A stretch of DNA of 64,000 nucleotides from Chryseobacterium sp. Leaf394 (lineage in GTDB: Bacteria; Bacteroidota; Bacteroidia; Flavobacteriales; Weeksellaceae), in assembly GCF_001424105.1 (NCBI RefSeq), contig NZ_LMQH01000011.1:275827-339826 (forward strand). Reading direction: 5' to 3'. Under the pieces are notes generated by a model. That model was not told the origin of the DNA, ran no database searches, and was given only the letters and a program-made list of their open reading frames with translations. The translations under genes were made by a program, and so were the position numbers. This document shows positions 18,141 to 25,636 of this stretch, in pieces (the stretch's first letter is position 1; each line of letters starts with the position of its first letter).

Positions 18141-18148
18141 CAAATATA
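18141..18148 (-). promoter_or_regulatory. candidate -7 box TATATTTG for the DUF72 gene
   Basis: Perfect reverse-strand TANNTTTG, 45 nt before the ATG at 18096. Confidence 0.55.
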
Positions 18149-18154
18149 AATAAA

Positions 18155-18577
18155 TTACAGCGATTGATTTGAATTATGAGAATGTAAAATCTCGTCTGTT
18201 TTTATCATTATTTCTGAAATGATTTTTTCTAAATTTTCCATGACATCTTTGTTGGTAAATCTGATTAAATGCAATCCATCAGTTTCTAAATTTTGAGTTC
18301 GTTCTTTATCTTTTTCAATTTGTTCCTGAATATTGTGATAATCACCATCAATTTCTATGACTAACTTTAATTGATGGCAATAAAAATCAACAATATATAA
18401 ACCAATCGGATGTTGTCTTCTGAATTTGTATCCTTTAAGCTGATTATTTCTGAGTTTCGCCCATAAAATCTTCTCTGCCTGGGTTTCATCTTTTCTTAGA
18501 GCTTTGGCTTTTACGAATGAACTTTCTGGCGCTCCCTTCCACATCCCTTCATCGTAATTTGGCTTACATTTTTTCAT
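18155..18577 (-). CDS. DUF559 endonuclease-like protein
   Basis: 140 residues. DUF559 belongs to the PD-(D/E)XK / Vsr-like nuclease fold. Visible are LRKDETQAEKILWAKLRNNQLKGYKFRRQ and the active-site segment VDFYCHQLKLVIEIDGDYH, followed by ERTQNLETDGLHLIRFTN. The E-I-D-G pattern and the Asp in VDFYC fit a metal-dependent nuclease core. Such single-domain proteins are common singletons with unknown target. It borders the repeat array at 18612. Confidence 0.85.
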   Translation of the reverse strand: MKKCKPNYDEGMWKGAPESSFVKAKALRKDETQAEKILWAKLRNNQLKGYKFRRQHPIGLYIVDFYCHQLKLVIEIDGDYHNIQEQIEKDKERTQNLETDGLHLIRFTNKDVMENLEKIISEIMIKTDEILHSHNSNQSL

Positions 18578-18611
18578 CTGTGATTTTTATTAAAGCTAAT
18601 AAATTTTATCG

Positions 18612-19135
18612 AAATCAAAAATCTTTACCCCGACCCTAAAGGGAGGATTTTTGAAAGGGAATTTACGCTTTTTCAGTAATCTTGTATTAAGAAGATGAAC
18701 TTTGTATTGAAATTTGCACCCTTTAGGGTTGGGGAAACAAATTTCAAATGTGATAAATTAGATTTAAGCACATCGAAAATCTTTGCCCCAACCCTAAAGG
18801 GAGGATTTTTAATAACAGAAGTTCCCGGGAATTGAAATTTGCACCCTTTAGGGTCGGAGAAAACAAATTCAAACGCGATAAATTAGATTTAAGCAAATCA
18901 AAAATCTTTGCCCCAACCCTAAAGGGAGGATTTTTGATAACAGAAGTTCCCGTGAATTGAAATTTGCACCCTTTAGGGCCGGGGTAACAAATTTCAAACG
19001 CGATAAATTAGATTTAAGCAAATCAAAAATTTTTTACTCCAACTTTAAAGGGGATTTTTGATAACAGAAGTTCCCATGAATTGAAATTTGCACCCTTTAG
19101 GGCTGGGGAAAACAAATTTCATAGCGAAATCTTGT
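18612..19135. repeat. tandem array of ~125-bp units with CCCTAAAGGG palindromes
   Basis: Four units. The conserved block beginning CTTTGCCCCAACCC starts at ~18623 (divergent, 33 nt longer), 18781, 18906 and 19031, so three intervals are exact or near 125 bp. Each unit holds CCAACCCTAAAGGG and, ~45 nt later, CCCTTTAGGGTCGG, which are reverse complements. Each unit can therefore fold into a hairpin of ~16 bp. Unit 4 is degraded in its left arm. No coding sequence is present. Confidence 0.9.
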
Positions 19136-19152
19136 TTGAAACATATTCAAAC

Positions 19153-19353
19153 TCAATCCCCATCCTCCAGCATAAAAATATCCTCCACCTTCTTCCCGAA
19201 ATATTTCGCAATCTTCAAAGCCAAAACCGTCGACGGAACATATTTTCCGGCTTCCATAGCGTTGATGGTTTGCCTCGAAACGCTGATTATTTTTGCTAAA
19301 TCTTCCTGAGTAATACTTTTTAAAGCTCTCTCAATTTTTATCGTGTTTTTCAT
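19153..19353 (-). CDS. small XRE-family HTH regulator
   Basis: 66 residues, a bare Cro/C1-type HTH: ITQEDLAKIISVSRQTINAMEAGKYVPSTVLALKIAKYFGKKVEDIF. It is of the YozG-like type that usually pairs with a membrane protein. Its ATG overlaps the stop of the membrane protein gene (ATGA at 19350-19353). It probably represses its own operon through the TGTAAA operators at 19824-19862. Confidence 0.92.
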   Translation of the reverse strand: MKNTIKIERALKSITQEDLAKIISVSRQTINAMEAGKYVPSTVLALKIAKYFGKKVEDIFMLEDGD

Positions 19354-19799
19354 TTTTTAAGCAGTAAATAATTAAATCTGAAAACATACAACACCAGCGG
19401 CAGAAACATAATGAGAATCATGACGGTAAGAAACAGGCTTCCAAAAACAGTAACAAATAAAATAAAAACGATAGAGTAGGAGACAATCATACTCCAGAAA
19501 ACGGATTTTAAACGCAGGCTTGAAATGTATTCGTCCTCAATTTTTTCTTTAGAAAACCCCACCAAAATTCCACCGATGATAATTAAAAGACCAAATAAAT
19601 TCGGAAATAAATCAATCTCAGCAGTTTTAAAAAAGCCCTGATTTTCATCGCTAAAAAACCCTGAATTGTAAATCACAGGCAAGGAAACCTCAAAATTCAT
19701 CACTCCCGAAAGAGAAATCAATCCCAAAATTAGTGAGGGAAGAAAAATAAACCATCCAATCATCTTAAAACGGTTTGGTAAAAGTTGTAATCTATTCAT
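19350..19799 (-). CDS. membrane protein paired with XRE regulator
   Basis: 149 residues with four hydrophobic segments (residues ~14-33, ~67-83, ~103-121, ~125-143) and a short extracytoplasmic stretch after the first. The start at 19799 is chosen because it follows the -7 box at 19820, whereas an earlier in-frame start would lie upstream of the promoter. It is translationally coupled to the XRE gene. The pair resembles DUF2975/DUF3169-type membrane-regulator modules, but the sequence does not let me name a family. Confidence 0.8.
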   Translation of the reverse strand: MNRLQLLPNRFKMIGWFIFLPSLILGLISLSGVMNFEVSLPVIYNSGFFSDENQGFFKTAEIDLFPNLFGLLIIIGGILVGFSKEKIEDEYISSLRLKSVFWSMIVSYSIVFILFVTVFGSLFLTVMILIMFLPLVLYVFRFNYLLLKK

Positions 19800-19819
19800 A
19801 TTGTAAAATTTTATTGAAA

Positions 19820-19862
19820 CAAATGTAAAGAATATTTTACAATATGTAAAGTTTATTTTACT
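19820..19862 (-). promoter_or_regulatory. promoter with two tandem TGTAAA-N6-TTTAC operators
   Basis: Operator 1 is TGTAAA-GAATAT-TTTACA (19824-19841), a perfect palindrome. Operator 2 is TGTAAA-GTTTAT-TTTACT (19845-19862), with one mismatch. Their centres are 21 bp apart, two helical turns, so bound dimers would lie on one face. The -7 box TACATTTG (reverse strand, 19820-19827) overlaps operator 1. A further TGTAAA half-site is at 19802. Confidence 0.8.
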
Positions 19863-19875
19863 TTTTTTTAAAAAT

Positions 19876-19903
19876 AAAAACCACGGCAAATTCCCGTGGT
19901 TTT
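19876..19903 (-). terminator. intrinsic terminator of the gene ending at 19913
   Basis: Reverse strand: AACCACGG...CCGTGGTT stem followed by TTTTTATTTTT. It insulates the secreted-protein gene from the XRE operon promoter. Confidence 0.85.
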
Positions 19904-19912
19904 AGTTAATAT

Positions 19913-20521
19913 CTACATAGTATACTTTTCTGTTGCAGTATTAAACACTTTTTCCCAATTATGTTCTCCTCTAAAGATGATATAATTTCCGTCCGGAAAA
20001 ATAACAACCGCAGAATCGCAGGGATATTCCATTTTAAAAAATAGATTTTCTATTGCACCTGAAGTATCATCTATCCAGGTTGTTATATCAAGCCTGTTTT
20101 TTAAACCTTTTGTTTCTTTGTAAACAAAATACAGATTGGAATTTGATTTTTTGAATTTTCTGTTATAGTTCCTGATGTCATCAATTACAAACTGATTTTT
20201 ATCGGCATGCTGATTACACGCATCCAGGCCTTGATAGTAATGAATTACGATATTTTTTGTATCAGCTTCTAAAACATTAAGTGATTTTTTTAATTTACTG
20301 AATTCTGTGGTTGTAAGTTTTCCTTTACCTTCATGCTCCACACGAACTCTATACAGAACAGAATCAGTTTCAATGTTTTGAAGACGGTAATTTACTCCAC
20401 GCTTTTTGTAATCTTCTTTGGAAATGATTTCCAGATGATCATTAATGTAAATCTCTTTTTTCTGTGAAAACAAAATTTGATTTAAAGTAAGCAGAATTAT
20501 GGCTGTTAGTAGTTTTTTCAT
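19913..20521 (-). CDS. secreted hypothetical protein
   Basis: 202 residues with a signal peptide (MKKLLTAIILLTLNQILFSQ) and a mature part of mixed alpha/beta character containing YYQGLDACNQHADKNQF and IIFRGEHNW. No family is recognised. The -7 box TACATTTG at 20529-20536 leaves only a few bases before the ATG, so the transcript may be leaderless. Confidence 0.75.
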   Translation of the reverse strand: MKKLLTAIILLTLNQILFSQKKEIYINDHLEIISKEDYKKRGVNYRLQNIETDSVLYRVRVEHEGKGKLTTTEFSKLKKSLNVLEADTKNIVIHYYQGLDACNQHADKNQFVIDDIRNYNRKFKKSNSNLYFVYKETKGLKNRLDITTWIDDTSGAIENLFFKMEYPCDSAVVIFPDGNYIIFRGEHNWEKVFNTATEKYTM

Positions 20522-20528
20522 CGTACCT

Positions 20529-20536
20529 CAAATGTA
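20529..20536 (-). promoter_or_regulatory. candidate -7 box TACATTTG abutting ATG 20521
   Basis: Perfect reverse-strand TANNTTTG ending 8 nt before the first base of the start codon, which leaves a leader of about 0-2 nt. Confidence 0.6.
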
Positions 20537-20610
20537 TAAAAAATACTTAAATTTTATTGTTTCTGAAAACAAAAAAACCGCAGAAAAAATTCCACGGTTA
20601 ATATTCACAG

Positions 20611-20650
20611 CCAACTTGGCTCTTCTTACTTTTTACTTGGCTCTTCTATT
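20611..20650. repeat. AAGAGCCAAGTAAAAAG interspersed repeat, copy 1
   Basis: Reverse strand AAGAGCCAAGTAAAAAGTAAGAAGAGCCAAG, beginning exactly at the nrdA stop codon. Related copies are at 28798, 48210 and 48578. Confidence 0.75.
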
Positions 20651-22307
20651 AAGCTTCACAAGCCGAACAGCTCACAAAATTCACCATCATTTCCTTAGAA
20701 ACAGACGAACTTCTTTGGTAATACAAAGTTTTCACACCTTTCTTCCATGCCTCAATGTAAAGATAATTCACATCTTTCACAGGCATCGTAGACGGAATCT
20801 GTAAATTCAGAGACTGCGCCTGATCAATGTACTGCTGTCTTTGTGCAGCCTGAGAAATAATCTCCATCGGAGAAATTTCTTTGAAGGTTTTGAATACTGC
20901 TTTTTCTTCGTCAGTCAGTTCAGTTAAGTGCTGTACAGAACCGTGGTTCAACATAATTGTTCTCCATGTTTCTTCGTTGTCAAGACCTTTATCTTCAAGC
21001 AATTTAGCCAAATATTTATTCTTACGCATAAAGTTTCCTTTCGCCAGACCCGCTTTGTAGTAATTTGACGCAAAAGGCTCGATTCCCGGAGAAGTCTGAC
21101 CTAAAATCGCAGAACTTGAAGTGGTAGGAGCGATCGCCATTACCGTTGTATTTCTCATTCCGTAACCTTTCAGAAGTTCAGGCTCACCGTAGATGTTTGC
21201 CAGTTCTTTCGATGCAATATCTGCCTGAGCTCTGATGTGTTTGAAAGCTCTTGCATTAAACTGCGTTGCCTCAAAACTCTCAAAAGGAATCATGTTTTTC
21301 TGAAGGTAAGAGTGGTATCCCAAAACTCCCAAACCAAGCGCTCTGTGACGCATCGCGAAGTCTCTCGCTCCTTTCAGGTAATAATTTCCTTCCGTTTTTT
21401 CGATAAACTCAGACAAAACAGCGTCAAGAAAATAAATCGCCAACTGTACTGCGTTCGTATCTTTCCACTCGTCGTACAATTCTAAGTTCATAGAAGACAG
21501 ACAGCAGATAAAAGACTCCTCTCTGGTTGAAGGAAGCATAATTTCCGAACAAAGATTACTCGCATTTACGGTCAATCCAAGATCTTTGTACACCTGAGGT
21601 TTGTTTCTGTTCACGTTATCCGTAAAGAAAATGTAAGGAAGACCTTTTTGCTGACGGCTTTCCAAAACTCTCGCCCAGATTTTACGTTTGTCGGCATCAC
21701 CGTCAATCATATCCTGCATCCAGTAATCAGGTACACAAATCCCTGTAAACAGGTTCTGAATCGGACTACCAATGTCTTTAATTGATAAAAATTCTTCAAT
21801 ATCACCGTGGTCAACATCAAGATAAGCCGCAAAAGCACCTCTTCTTACACCACCCTGAGAAACGACATCCATAGACGTGTCAAACAGTTTCATAAACGAA
21901 ACCGCACCCGAAGATTTTCCGTTATCGGTCACCGCAGTTCCTCTGTTACGAAGTTCCCCGAAATATCCCGAAGTTCCGCCCCCGATTTTCGTCTGCATAA
22001 TCACTTCACCCATTTTGTGGGTAATTCCTTCAATGCTGTCCGGAATATGCACGTTGAAACAAGAGATTGGAAGACCTCTCTGCGTTCCCATATTCGCCCA
22101 CACCGGAGAAGAAAAACTGATCCATCCTTTCATGATCATCTCCTTGAAAGCCGGCTGCAGTTCAGGTTTGTATAATTTTTTTGCTGCGGCAGTCGTGATT
22201 CTGTCGATTGCACCGTCTACGGTTTCCCCTTTCAGAAGGTAACCTCTGTTCAGCATTTGCTCAGATTCTTCGTTGAGCCACCAGATATTGTTGTTTTGTT
22301 CTTCCAT
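20649..22307 (-). CDS. nrdA: ribonucleoside-diphosphate reductase, alpha subunit (class I)
   Basis: 552 residues. It reduces ribonucleotides to deoxyribonucleotides with the NrdB subunit. Catalytic residues by position: C83 (ISCFNVH), N251/C253/E255 (NLCSE), C268 or C269 (ICCLSS), the radical-transfer pair Y529-Y530 (TLYYQRSS) and the C-terminal C547/C550 (SCSACEA) that re-reduces the active site. It begins directly with the catalytic core region. There is no N-terminal ATP-cone, which explains the length compared with ~760 in E. coli. nrdB lies 1.1 kb upstream on the same strand. Confidence 0.97.
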   Translation of the reverse strand: MEEQNNNIWWLNEESEQMLNRGYLLKGETVDGAIDRITTAAAKKLYKPELQPAFKEMIMKGWISFSSPVWANMGTQRGLPISCFNVHIPDSIEGITHKMGEVIMQTKIGGGTSGYFGELRNRGTAVTDNGKSSGAVSFMKLFDTSMDVVSQGGVRRGAFAAYLDVDHGDIEEFLSIKDIGSPIQNLFTGICVPDYWMQDMIDGDADKRKIWARVLESRQQKGLPYIFFTDNVNRNKPQVYKDLGLTVNASNLCSEIMLPSTREESFICCLSSMNLELYDEWKDTNAVQLAIYFLDAVLSEFIEKTEGNYYLKGARDFAMRHRALGLGVLGYHSYLQKNMIPFESFEATQFNARAFKHIRAQADIASKELANIYGEPELLKGYGMRNTTVMAIAPTTSSSAILGQTSPGIEPFASNYYKAGLAKGNFMRKNKYLAKLLEDKGLDNEETWRTIMLNHGSVQHLTELTDEEKAVFKTFKEISPMEIISQAAQRQQYIDQAQSLNLQIPSTMPVKDVNYLYIEAWKKGVKTLYYQRSSSVSKEMMVNFVSCSACEA

Positions 22308-22633
22308 CTTTTATATTGTAAAATGTACGAGGTACACTATTATGTTATTATTCTTTGGGAGCAGAAAATTTTGTCTGTCTCCTCACTGTTCTACCTGCTT
22401 TCCGCTATATCTTTTTTGTGATTGCGGACAACATTATTTTATCATTTCACTTTTCTGCCACCGCAATCACAAAAAAGGATGCCGCTGCAATCAGGGCTAA
22501 GACGACGTTTTGTTTTCCCTTACCACTGAATCCCGTTTTTGCGAGGAACGAGGCAATCCATTAATAAGTTTTGGCTAAAGCCAAATGAACTTCCTCTTTT
22601 TGCAAACGGGCTAAAGCCCGTTCCTAGTGATAT
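22308..22633. other. repeat-filled spacer between nrdA and the ABM gene
   Basis: A 326-bp region made up largely of an imperfect inverted repeat (22391-22499) and one copy of a GGCTAAAGCC-type repeat (22541-22636). No gene is seen. I find no clear -7 box for nrdA here. Confidence 0.7.
22391..22499. repeat. imperfect long inverted repeat, MITE-like, copy 1
   Basis: The left arm CCGCTATATCTTTTTTGTGATTGCGG and the reverse complement of the right arm (CCGCAATCACAAAAAAGGATGCCGC) match over ~25-30 bp around a ~33-bp centre. A second copy of the same layout (CCGCT.TATCTTTTTTG ... CAAAAAAGGATGCCGC) is at 48431-48522. Confidence 0.75.
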
Positions 22634-22636
22634 TTA
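22541..22636. repeat. GCGAGGAACGA / GGCTAAAGCC interspersed repeat, copy A
   Basis: GCGAGGAACGAGGCAATC, then TTTTGGCTAAAGCCAAAT and AAACGGGCTAAAGCCCGTT, two nested palindromes with a common GGCTAAAGCC core. It is matched by copy B at 22941-23102 in the same orientation. Confidence 0.8.
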
Positions 22637-22921
22637 AACAGGCTGTAAAAACTCTACTTTATGAGAATCATTCAGTCCGCTTTCGTCTCTTAACCTCTGA
22701 AATTCTTTGAAGGACGGAATGTTTAAAACCTCATTCTGCACTTCTTCGTTTTCATAATTTGAAAAATGAACAAACGTAACACCGTCTTCTTTCACAAAAA
22801 CTTTATACTCAAATTTTGTCTGGTTTAAAGTTTTAAAATCATTCAAAAACTTCTGAATATTGCTTTTGTTTTCAGAAACAAACTCAGGTTTTACGGTATA
22901 ACTTACGATTACGTTAATCAT
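22634..22921 (-). CDS. antibiotic biosynthesis monooxygenase-like (ABM) domain protein
   Basis: 95 residues. A dimeric ferredoxin-like ABM fold is suggested by INVIVSYTVKPEFVSENKSNIQKFL at the N-terminus and VTFVHFSNYENEEVQNEVLNIPSFKEFQ later. Such small cytoplasmic proteins include quinol monooxygenases and heme or polyketide enzymes, plus many of unknown role. The start at 22921 gives the usual short N-terminus. The gene is flanked by direct copies of one repeat, and its stop codon lies inside copy A. Confidence 0.7.
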   Translation of the reverse strand: MINVIVSYTVKPEFVSENKSNIQKFLNDFKTLNQTKFEYKVFVKEDGVTFVHFSNYENEEVQNEVLNIPSFKEFQRLRDESGLNDSHKVEFLQPV

Positions 22922-22940
22922 CTTTTCTATTTTTGTCATT

Positions 22941-23102
22941 GCGAGGAACGAAGCAATCTCATCTTTTATACAAATGCTTCGAAAAGCTCAGCATGACATG
23001 TCTAATACTAACTGTTTCGGCGCTAGCTTTGTAAGTTTTGGCTAAAGCCAAATGAATTTCTTCTTTTTTAAACGGGATAAAGCTCGTTCCTATTGATATT
23101 TA
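22941..23102. repeat. GCGAGGAACGA / GGCTAAAGCC interspersed repeat, copy B
   Basis: The same ends as copy A (GCGAGGAACGAAGCAATC and TTTTGGCTAAAGCCAAAT ... CGTTCCTATTGATATT). It holds an extra internal segment with GCTTCGAAAAGCTCAGCATGACA, another element typical of dispersed bacterial repeats. Confidence 0.8.
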
Positions 23103-23180
23103 GTCAAACCGTTAGGTTTTTCTAATTATTTTTTGAGTTGACTAGTCATAACTCTCTTTTTAGAATATGCAATAAATTTA

Positions 23181-23450
23181 TTAGCAGTAAGAGTTAAGAA
23201 AATCAATTGTATTGTTGTTAATACCAATACACGAAACATCACCTGTGGTTTCTGTTATTAATAATTGCTCGTCATCTGTGATAAACGTTGAAAAAATCTT
23301 TTGCAAATCGTGTCCTATTGATGTAGAAACAATAAACCATGTATTAGGGAAAACTTCAATAAAATTAGAAGAAACAAGTTTTATTTTATTCTCTAATTCT
23401 ATATTTTTCTTGAAAATATTAGAATGATATGATATGAAAAATATACCCAT
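23181..23450 (-). CDS. small hypothetical protein, SinR/Cas2-like fold possible
   Basis: 89 residues. The pattern NTWFIVSTSIGHDLQKIFSTFITDDEQLLITETTGDVSCIG resembles small ferredoxin-like proteins annotated as SinR family, which share a fold with Cas2 (a W-[FL]-[IV]-x-T strand, then an amphipathic helix, then D-x-LLI). No catalytic residue set is evident. It begins 11 nt after the nrdB stop, so it is probably co-transcribed with nrdB. Function is not assigned. Confidence 0.55.
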   Translation of the reverse strand: MGIFFISYHSNIFKKNIELENKIKLVSSNFIEVFPNTWFIVSTSIGHDLQKIFSTFITDDEQLLITETTGDVSCIGINNNTIDFLNSYC

Positions 23451-23461
23451 TTTATTTCAAT

Positions 23462-24436
23462 TTAAAACAAGTCATTCGCCGTAATACTCTTATCATGCTT
23501 TGTATAATCCACCGGTCTTTTTGCGAAGAAATCATCCATAGAATTAGCAAAAACTTCTTCTTCAAACCATTTCATCGGGCTGTACTGTTCTGCAGTAGTA
23601 TTATAACGTTTTTCCATGTTGATTTTGGTTAAACTTTCGTCAACACGGTATTTCATAAAGTTAATCAAATCCTGTTTAGAGAATTTATCCAGTTCGCCCA
23701 TTTCAAAAATCCAGTCAAGAATTTCTCCTTCAAGTTCGATAGACTGATCTACCAAAGTGTAAATATCTTCAATATCAGAATCAGTCAAAAGATCCGGCTG
23801 CTCTTCACGGATTTTATTTATCAGGTAAATTCCGCCGTTCGCGTGAATCTGCTCATCGATAGACGTCCAGGCAATAATATTGGAAACGTTTTTCATGAAG
23901 CCTTTAAATCTAGTGAATGATAAAATAATCGCAAACTGCGAGAATAAAGACACATTCTCAATCAGAATACTGAACAGAAGCAAAGACGAAACATACTCTT
24001 TAGGCGTTGCAGAGTTGGCATGTTTCAGCACATTAGATAAAAACTGAATTCTCTTTTTCAGGGCAGGAACTTCCACCACATGAAGAAACTCTTCATTATA
24101 GCCCAACACCTCAAGCAAACGCGAATACGCTTCCGAATGACGGAATTCACATTCTGCAAACGTCGCTCCCAAACCGTTCAGTTCAGGCTTCGGAAGGTGG
24201 TTGTAAAGATTACCCCAAAACGACTTTACCGAAACTTCGATCTGAGCAATCGCCAAAAGTGCATTTTTTACCGCATTTTTCTCGTGCGGCTCCAGCTGCG
24301 ACTGAAAATCCTGAACATCTGCCGTGAAATCTACTTCCGAGTGTACCCAGAAAGATTTGTTGATCGCTTCTGTAAACTGAAGAACTTCAGGATACTCAAA
24401 TGGCTTGTAGCTTACTCTTTTATCAAAAATTCCCAT
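23462..24436 (-). CDS. nrdB: ribonucleoside-diphosphate reductase, beta subunit (class Id pattern)
   Basis: 324 residues. It houses the dinuclear metal cofactor that starts the radical reaction. Metal ligands by position are E67, E97, H100 (CEFRHSEAY), E160 (LIENVS), E195 and H198 (DEQIH). Tyr104 is present, and the residue four after the first ligand is Lys71 (IEVSVKSFW). This E67/K71/Y104 set is that of the Flavobacterium johnsoniae class Id (dimanganese, superoxide-activated) subunit. Classical class Ia proteins have Asp and no Lys. There is no NrdI gene nearby and no ATP-cone at the N-terminus. Confidence 0.95.
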   Translation of the reverse strand: MGIFDKRVSYKPFEYPEVLQFTEAINKSFWVHSEVDFTADVQDFQSQLEPHEKNAVKNALLAIAQIEVSVKSFWGNLYNHLPKPELNGLGATFAECEFRHSEAYSRLLEVLGYNEEFLHVVEVPALKKRIQFLSNVLKHANSATPKEYVSSLLLFSILIENVSLFSQFAIILSFTRFKGFMKNVSNIIAWTSIDEQIHANGGIYLINKIREEQPDLLTDSDIEDIYTLVDQSIELEGEILDWIFEMGELDKFSKQDLINFMKYRVDESLTKINMEKRYNTTAEQYSPMKWFEEEVFANSMDDFFAKRPVDYTKHDKSITANDLF

Positions 24437-24867
24437 ATCGAATTGTAATGTCTTTAAAATTTAAAAAAATGATCACTGTGTATAAAACTCAGGCGATGTA
24501 TAACTTTCTGATTCGTTGATGTTTAAATCTTGAACTTATCAACCGTCATGCTCATTCATCTCCTGTACCGTGCGAAGCACAAAGTTCGAAAAAAAGAACT
24601 GATTTAAAAAGGGGTAAAGACTAATTGGCTGTCTTTTAACCTTAAAAGTTTTCCACAATTACCCAAAACTCGCTCTGCTATTGGTTTAGAGTGCATTATG
24701 GCAATTAAAAACCGTCTCTGTGAAATCTGGAGTTAAACAGTTTTTTGTATTGGTCTGATTATTAAGTTATTTAATGTTAAACATGTCTTTTTTTCTAATT
24801 AATTGCGGTATTTGTAACAAATCTTTTCTGCCTACTACTTATAGAGTACAAAAACAAGGACCACTTC
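24437..24867. other. divergent intergenic region, nrdB / ABC exporter
   Basis: 431 bp. It must hold the promoters of nrdB (reverse) and of the exporter operon (forward). I find no perfect TANNTTTG on either strand, no cobalamin riboswitch and no clear NrdR-box pair. Only short palindromes are seen (GTGCGAAGCAC near 24573). Confidence 0.6.
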
Positions 24868-25557
24868 ATGCTAGTAATTCAGGATTTACACAAATCATAC
24901 GATACAGGAAAAAGCAAACTTCACGTACTGAAGGGCATTGATCTTACCATTTCGGCAGGAGAATTTGTCTCCATTATGGGAAGTTCCGGCTCCGGAAAAT
25001 CTACGTTACTGAACATCATCGGAATTCTCGACGAGAAAGACAGCGGCGTTTACGACCTCGACGGAATTCCTATCGAGCACCTCAATGAAGTGAAAGCTGC
25101 GGAATACCGCTCAAAATTTTTAGGTTTCGTGTTCCAGTCTTTCAATCTGATTGGTTACAAAACCGCTTTAGACAACGTCGCTCTTCCTTTATATTACCAA
25201 AACGTGCCGAGAAAAGAGCGCAACCTCAAGGCAATGGAATATCTTGAAAAAGTAGGTCTTGCACAATGGGCAACGCATCTTCCCAACGAACTTTCGGGTG
25301 GACAGAAACAAAGAGTGGCAATCGCAAGAGCTTTGATCACTGATCCAAAAGTCGTTTTGGCAGATGAGCCAACCGGAGCATTAGACTCAAAAACAACGCA
25401 CGACATTATGAAACTCCTTCAGGACATCAATAACGAAGGAAAAACCATCATCGTAGTAACCCACGAACCCGACGTAGCCGCCCAAACCAAAAGAAACGTC
25501 ATCCTGAAAGACGGAATTATTGAGAGTGATGAGTTTATTAAGCAGATTGTGTTGTAA
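24868..25557 (+). CDS. MacB/LolD-type ABC transporter ATP-binding protein
   Basis: 229 residues. Walker A is GSSGSGKST (near residue 40), the signature motif is LSGGQKQRVAIARAL, Walker B is VVLADEPTGALD, the Q-loop is FVFQSFNL, and the H-loop is VVTHEP. It energises an exporter built from the permeases at 26143 and 27523 and the adaptor at 29039, a split MacAB-like pump acting across the envelope. It is the first gene of the operon. Substrates of this family include peptides, lipoproteins and macrolides, and the one here is unknown. Confidence 0.93.
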   Translation: MLVIQDLHKSYDTGKSKLHVLKGIDLTISAGEFVSIMGSSGSGKSTLLNIIGILDEKDSGVYDLDGIPIEHLNEVKAAEYRSKFLGFVFQSFNLIGYKTALDNVALPLYYQNVPRKERNLKAMEYLEKVGLAQWATHLPNELSGGQKQRVAIARALITDPKVVLADEPTGALDSKTTHDIMKLLQDINNEGKTIIVVTHEPDVAAQTKRNVILKDGIIESDEFIKQIVL

Positions 25558-25600
25558 AGTGAATTGTGAATGGTCAATTTTGCTTTGCAAGTGAATTTAT
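25557..25600. repeat. operon-spacer repeat, copy 1
   Basis: GTGAATTGTGAATGGTCAATTTTGCTTTGCAAGTGAATTT, directly after the ATPase stop. Related copies are at 25988 and 27376 in the same operon. Confidence 0.75.
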
Positions 25601-25636
25601 ATAAAGAGAACACAAATAATTTAAATAAGAAAAAAA

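Noticed and set aside
18612-19135. CRISPR array
   Set aside because: The units are ~125 bp and nearly identical throughout, without unique spacers, and no cas genes are nearby.
22634-23450. Toxin-antitoxin pair from the two small genes between nrdA and nrdB
   Set aside because: They are not adjacent (a repeat lies between) and neither shows a toxin or antitoxin family pattern.
24437-24867. Cobalamin riboswitch or NrdR-box pair upstream of nrdB
   Set aside because: I could not find the B12-box or paired NrdR boxes; the region shows only short unrelated palindromes.
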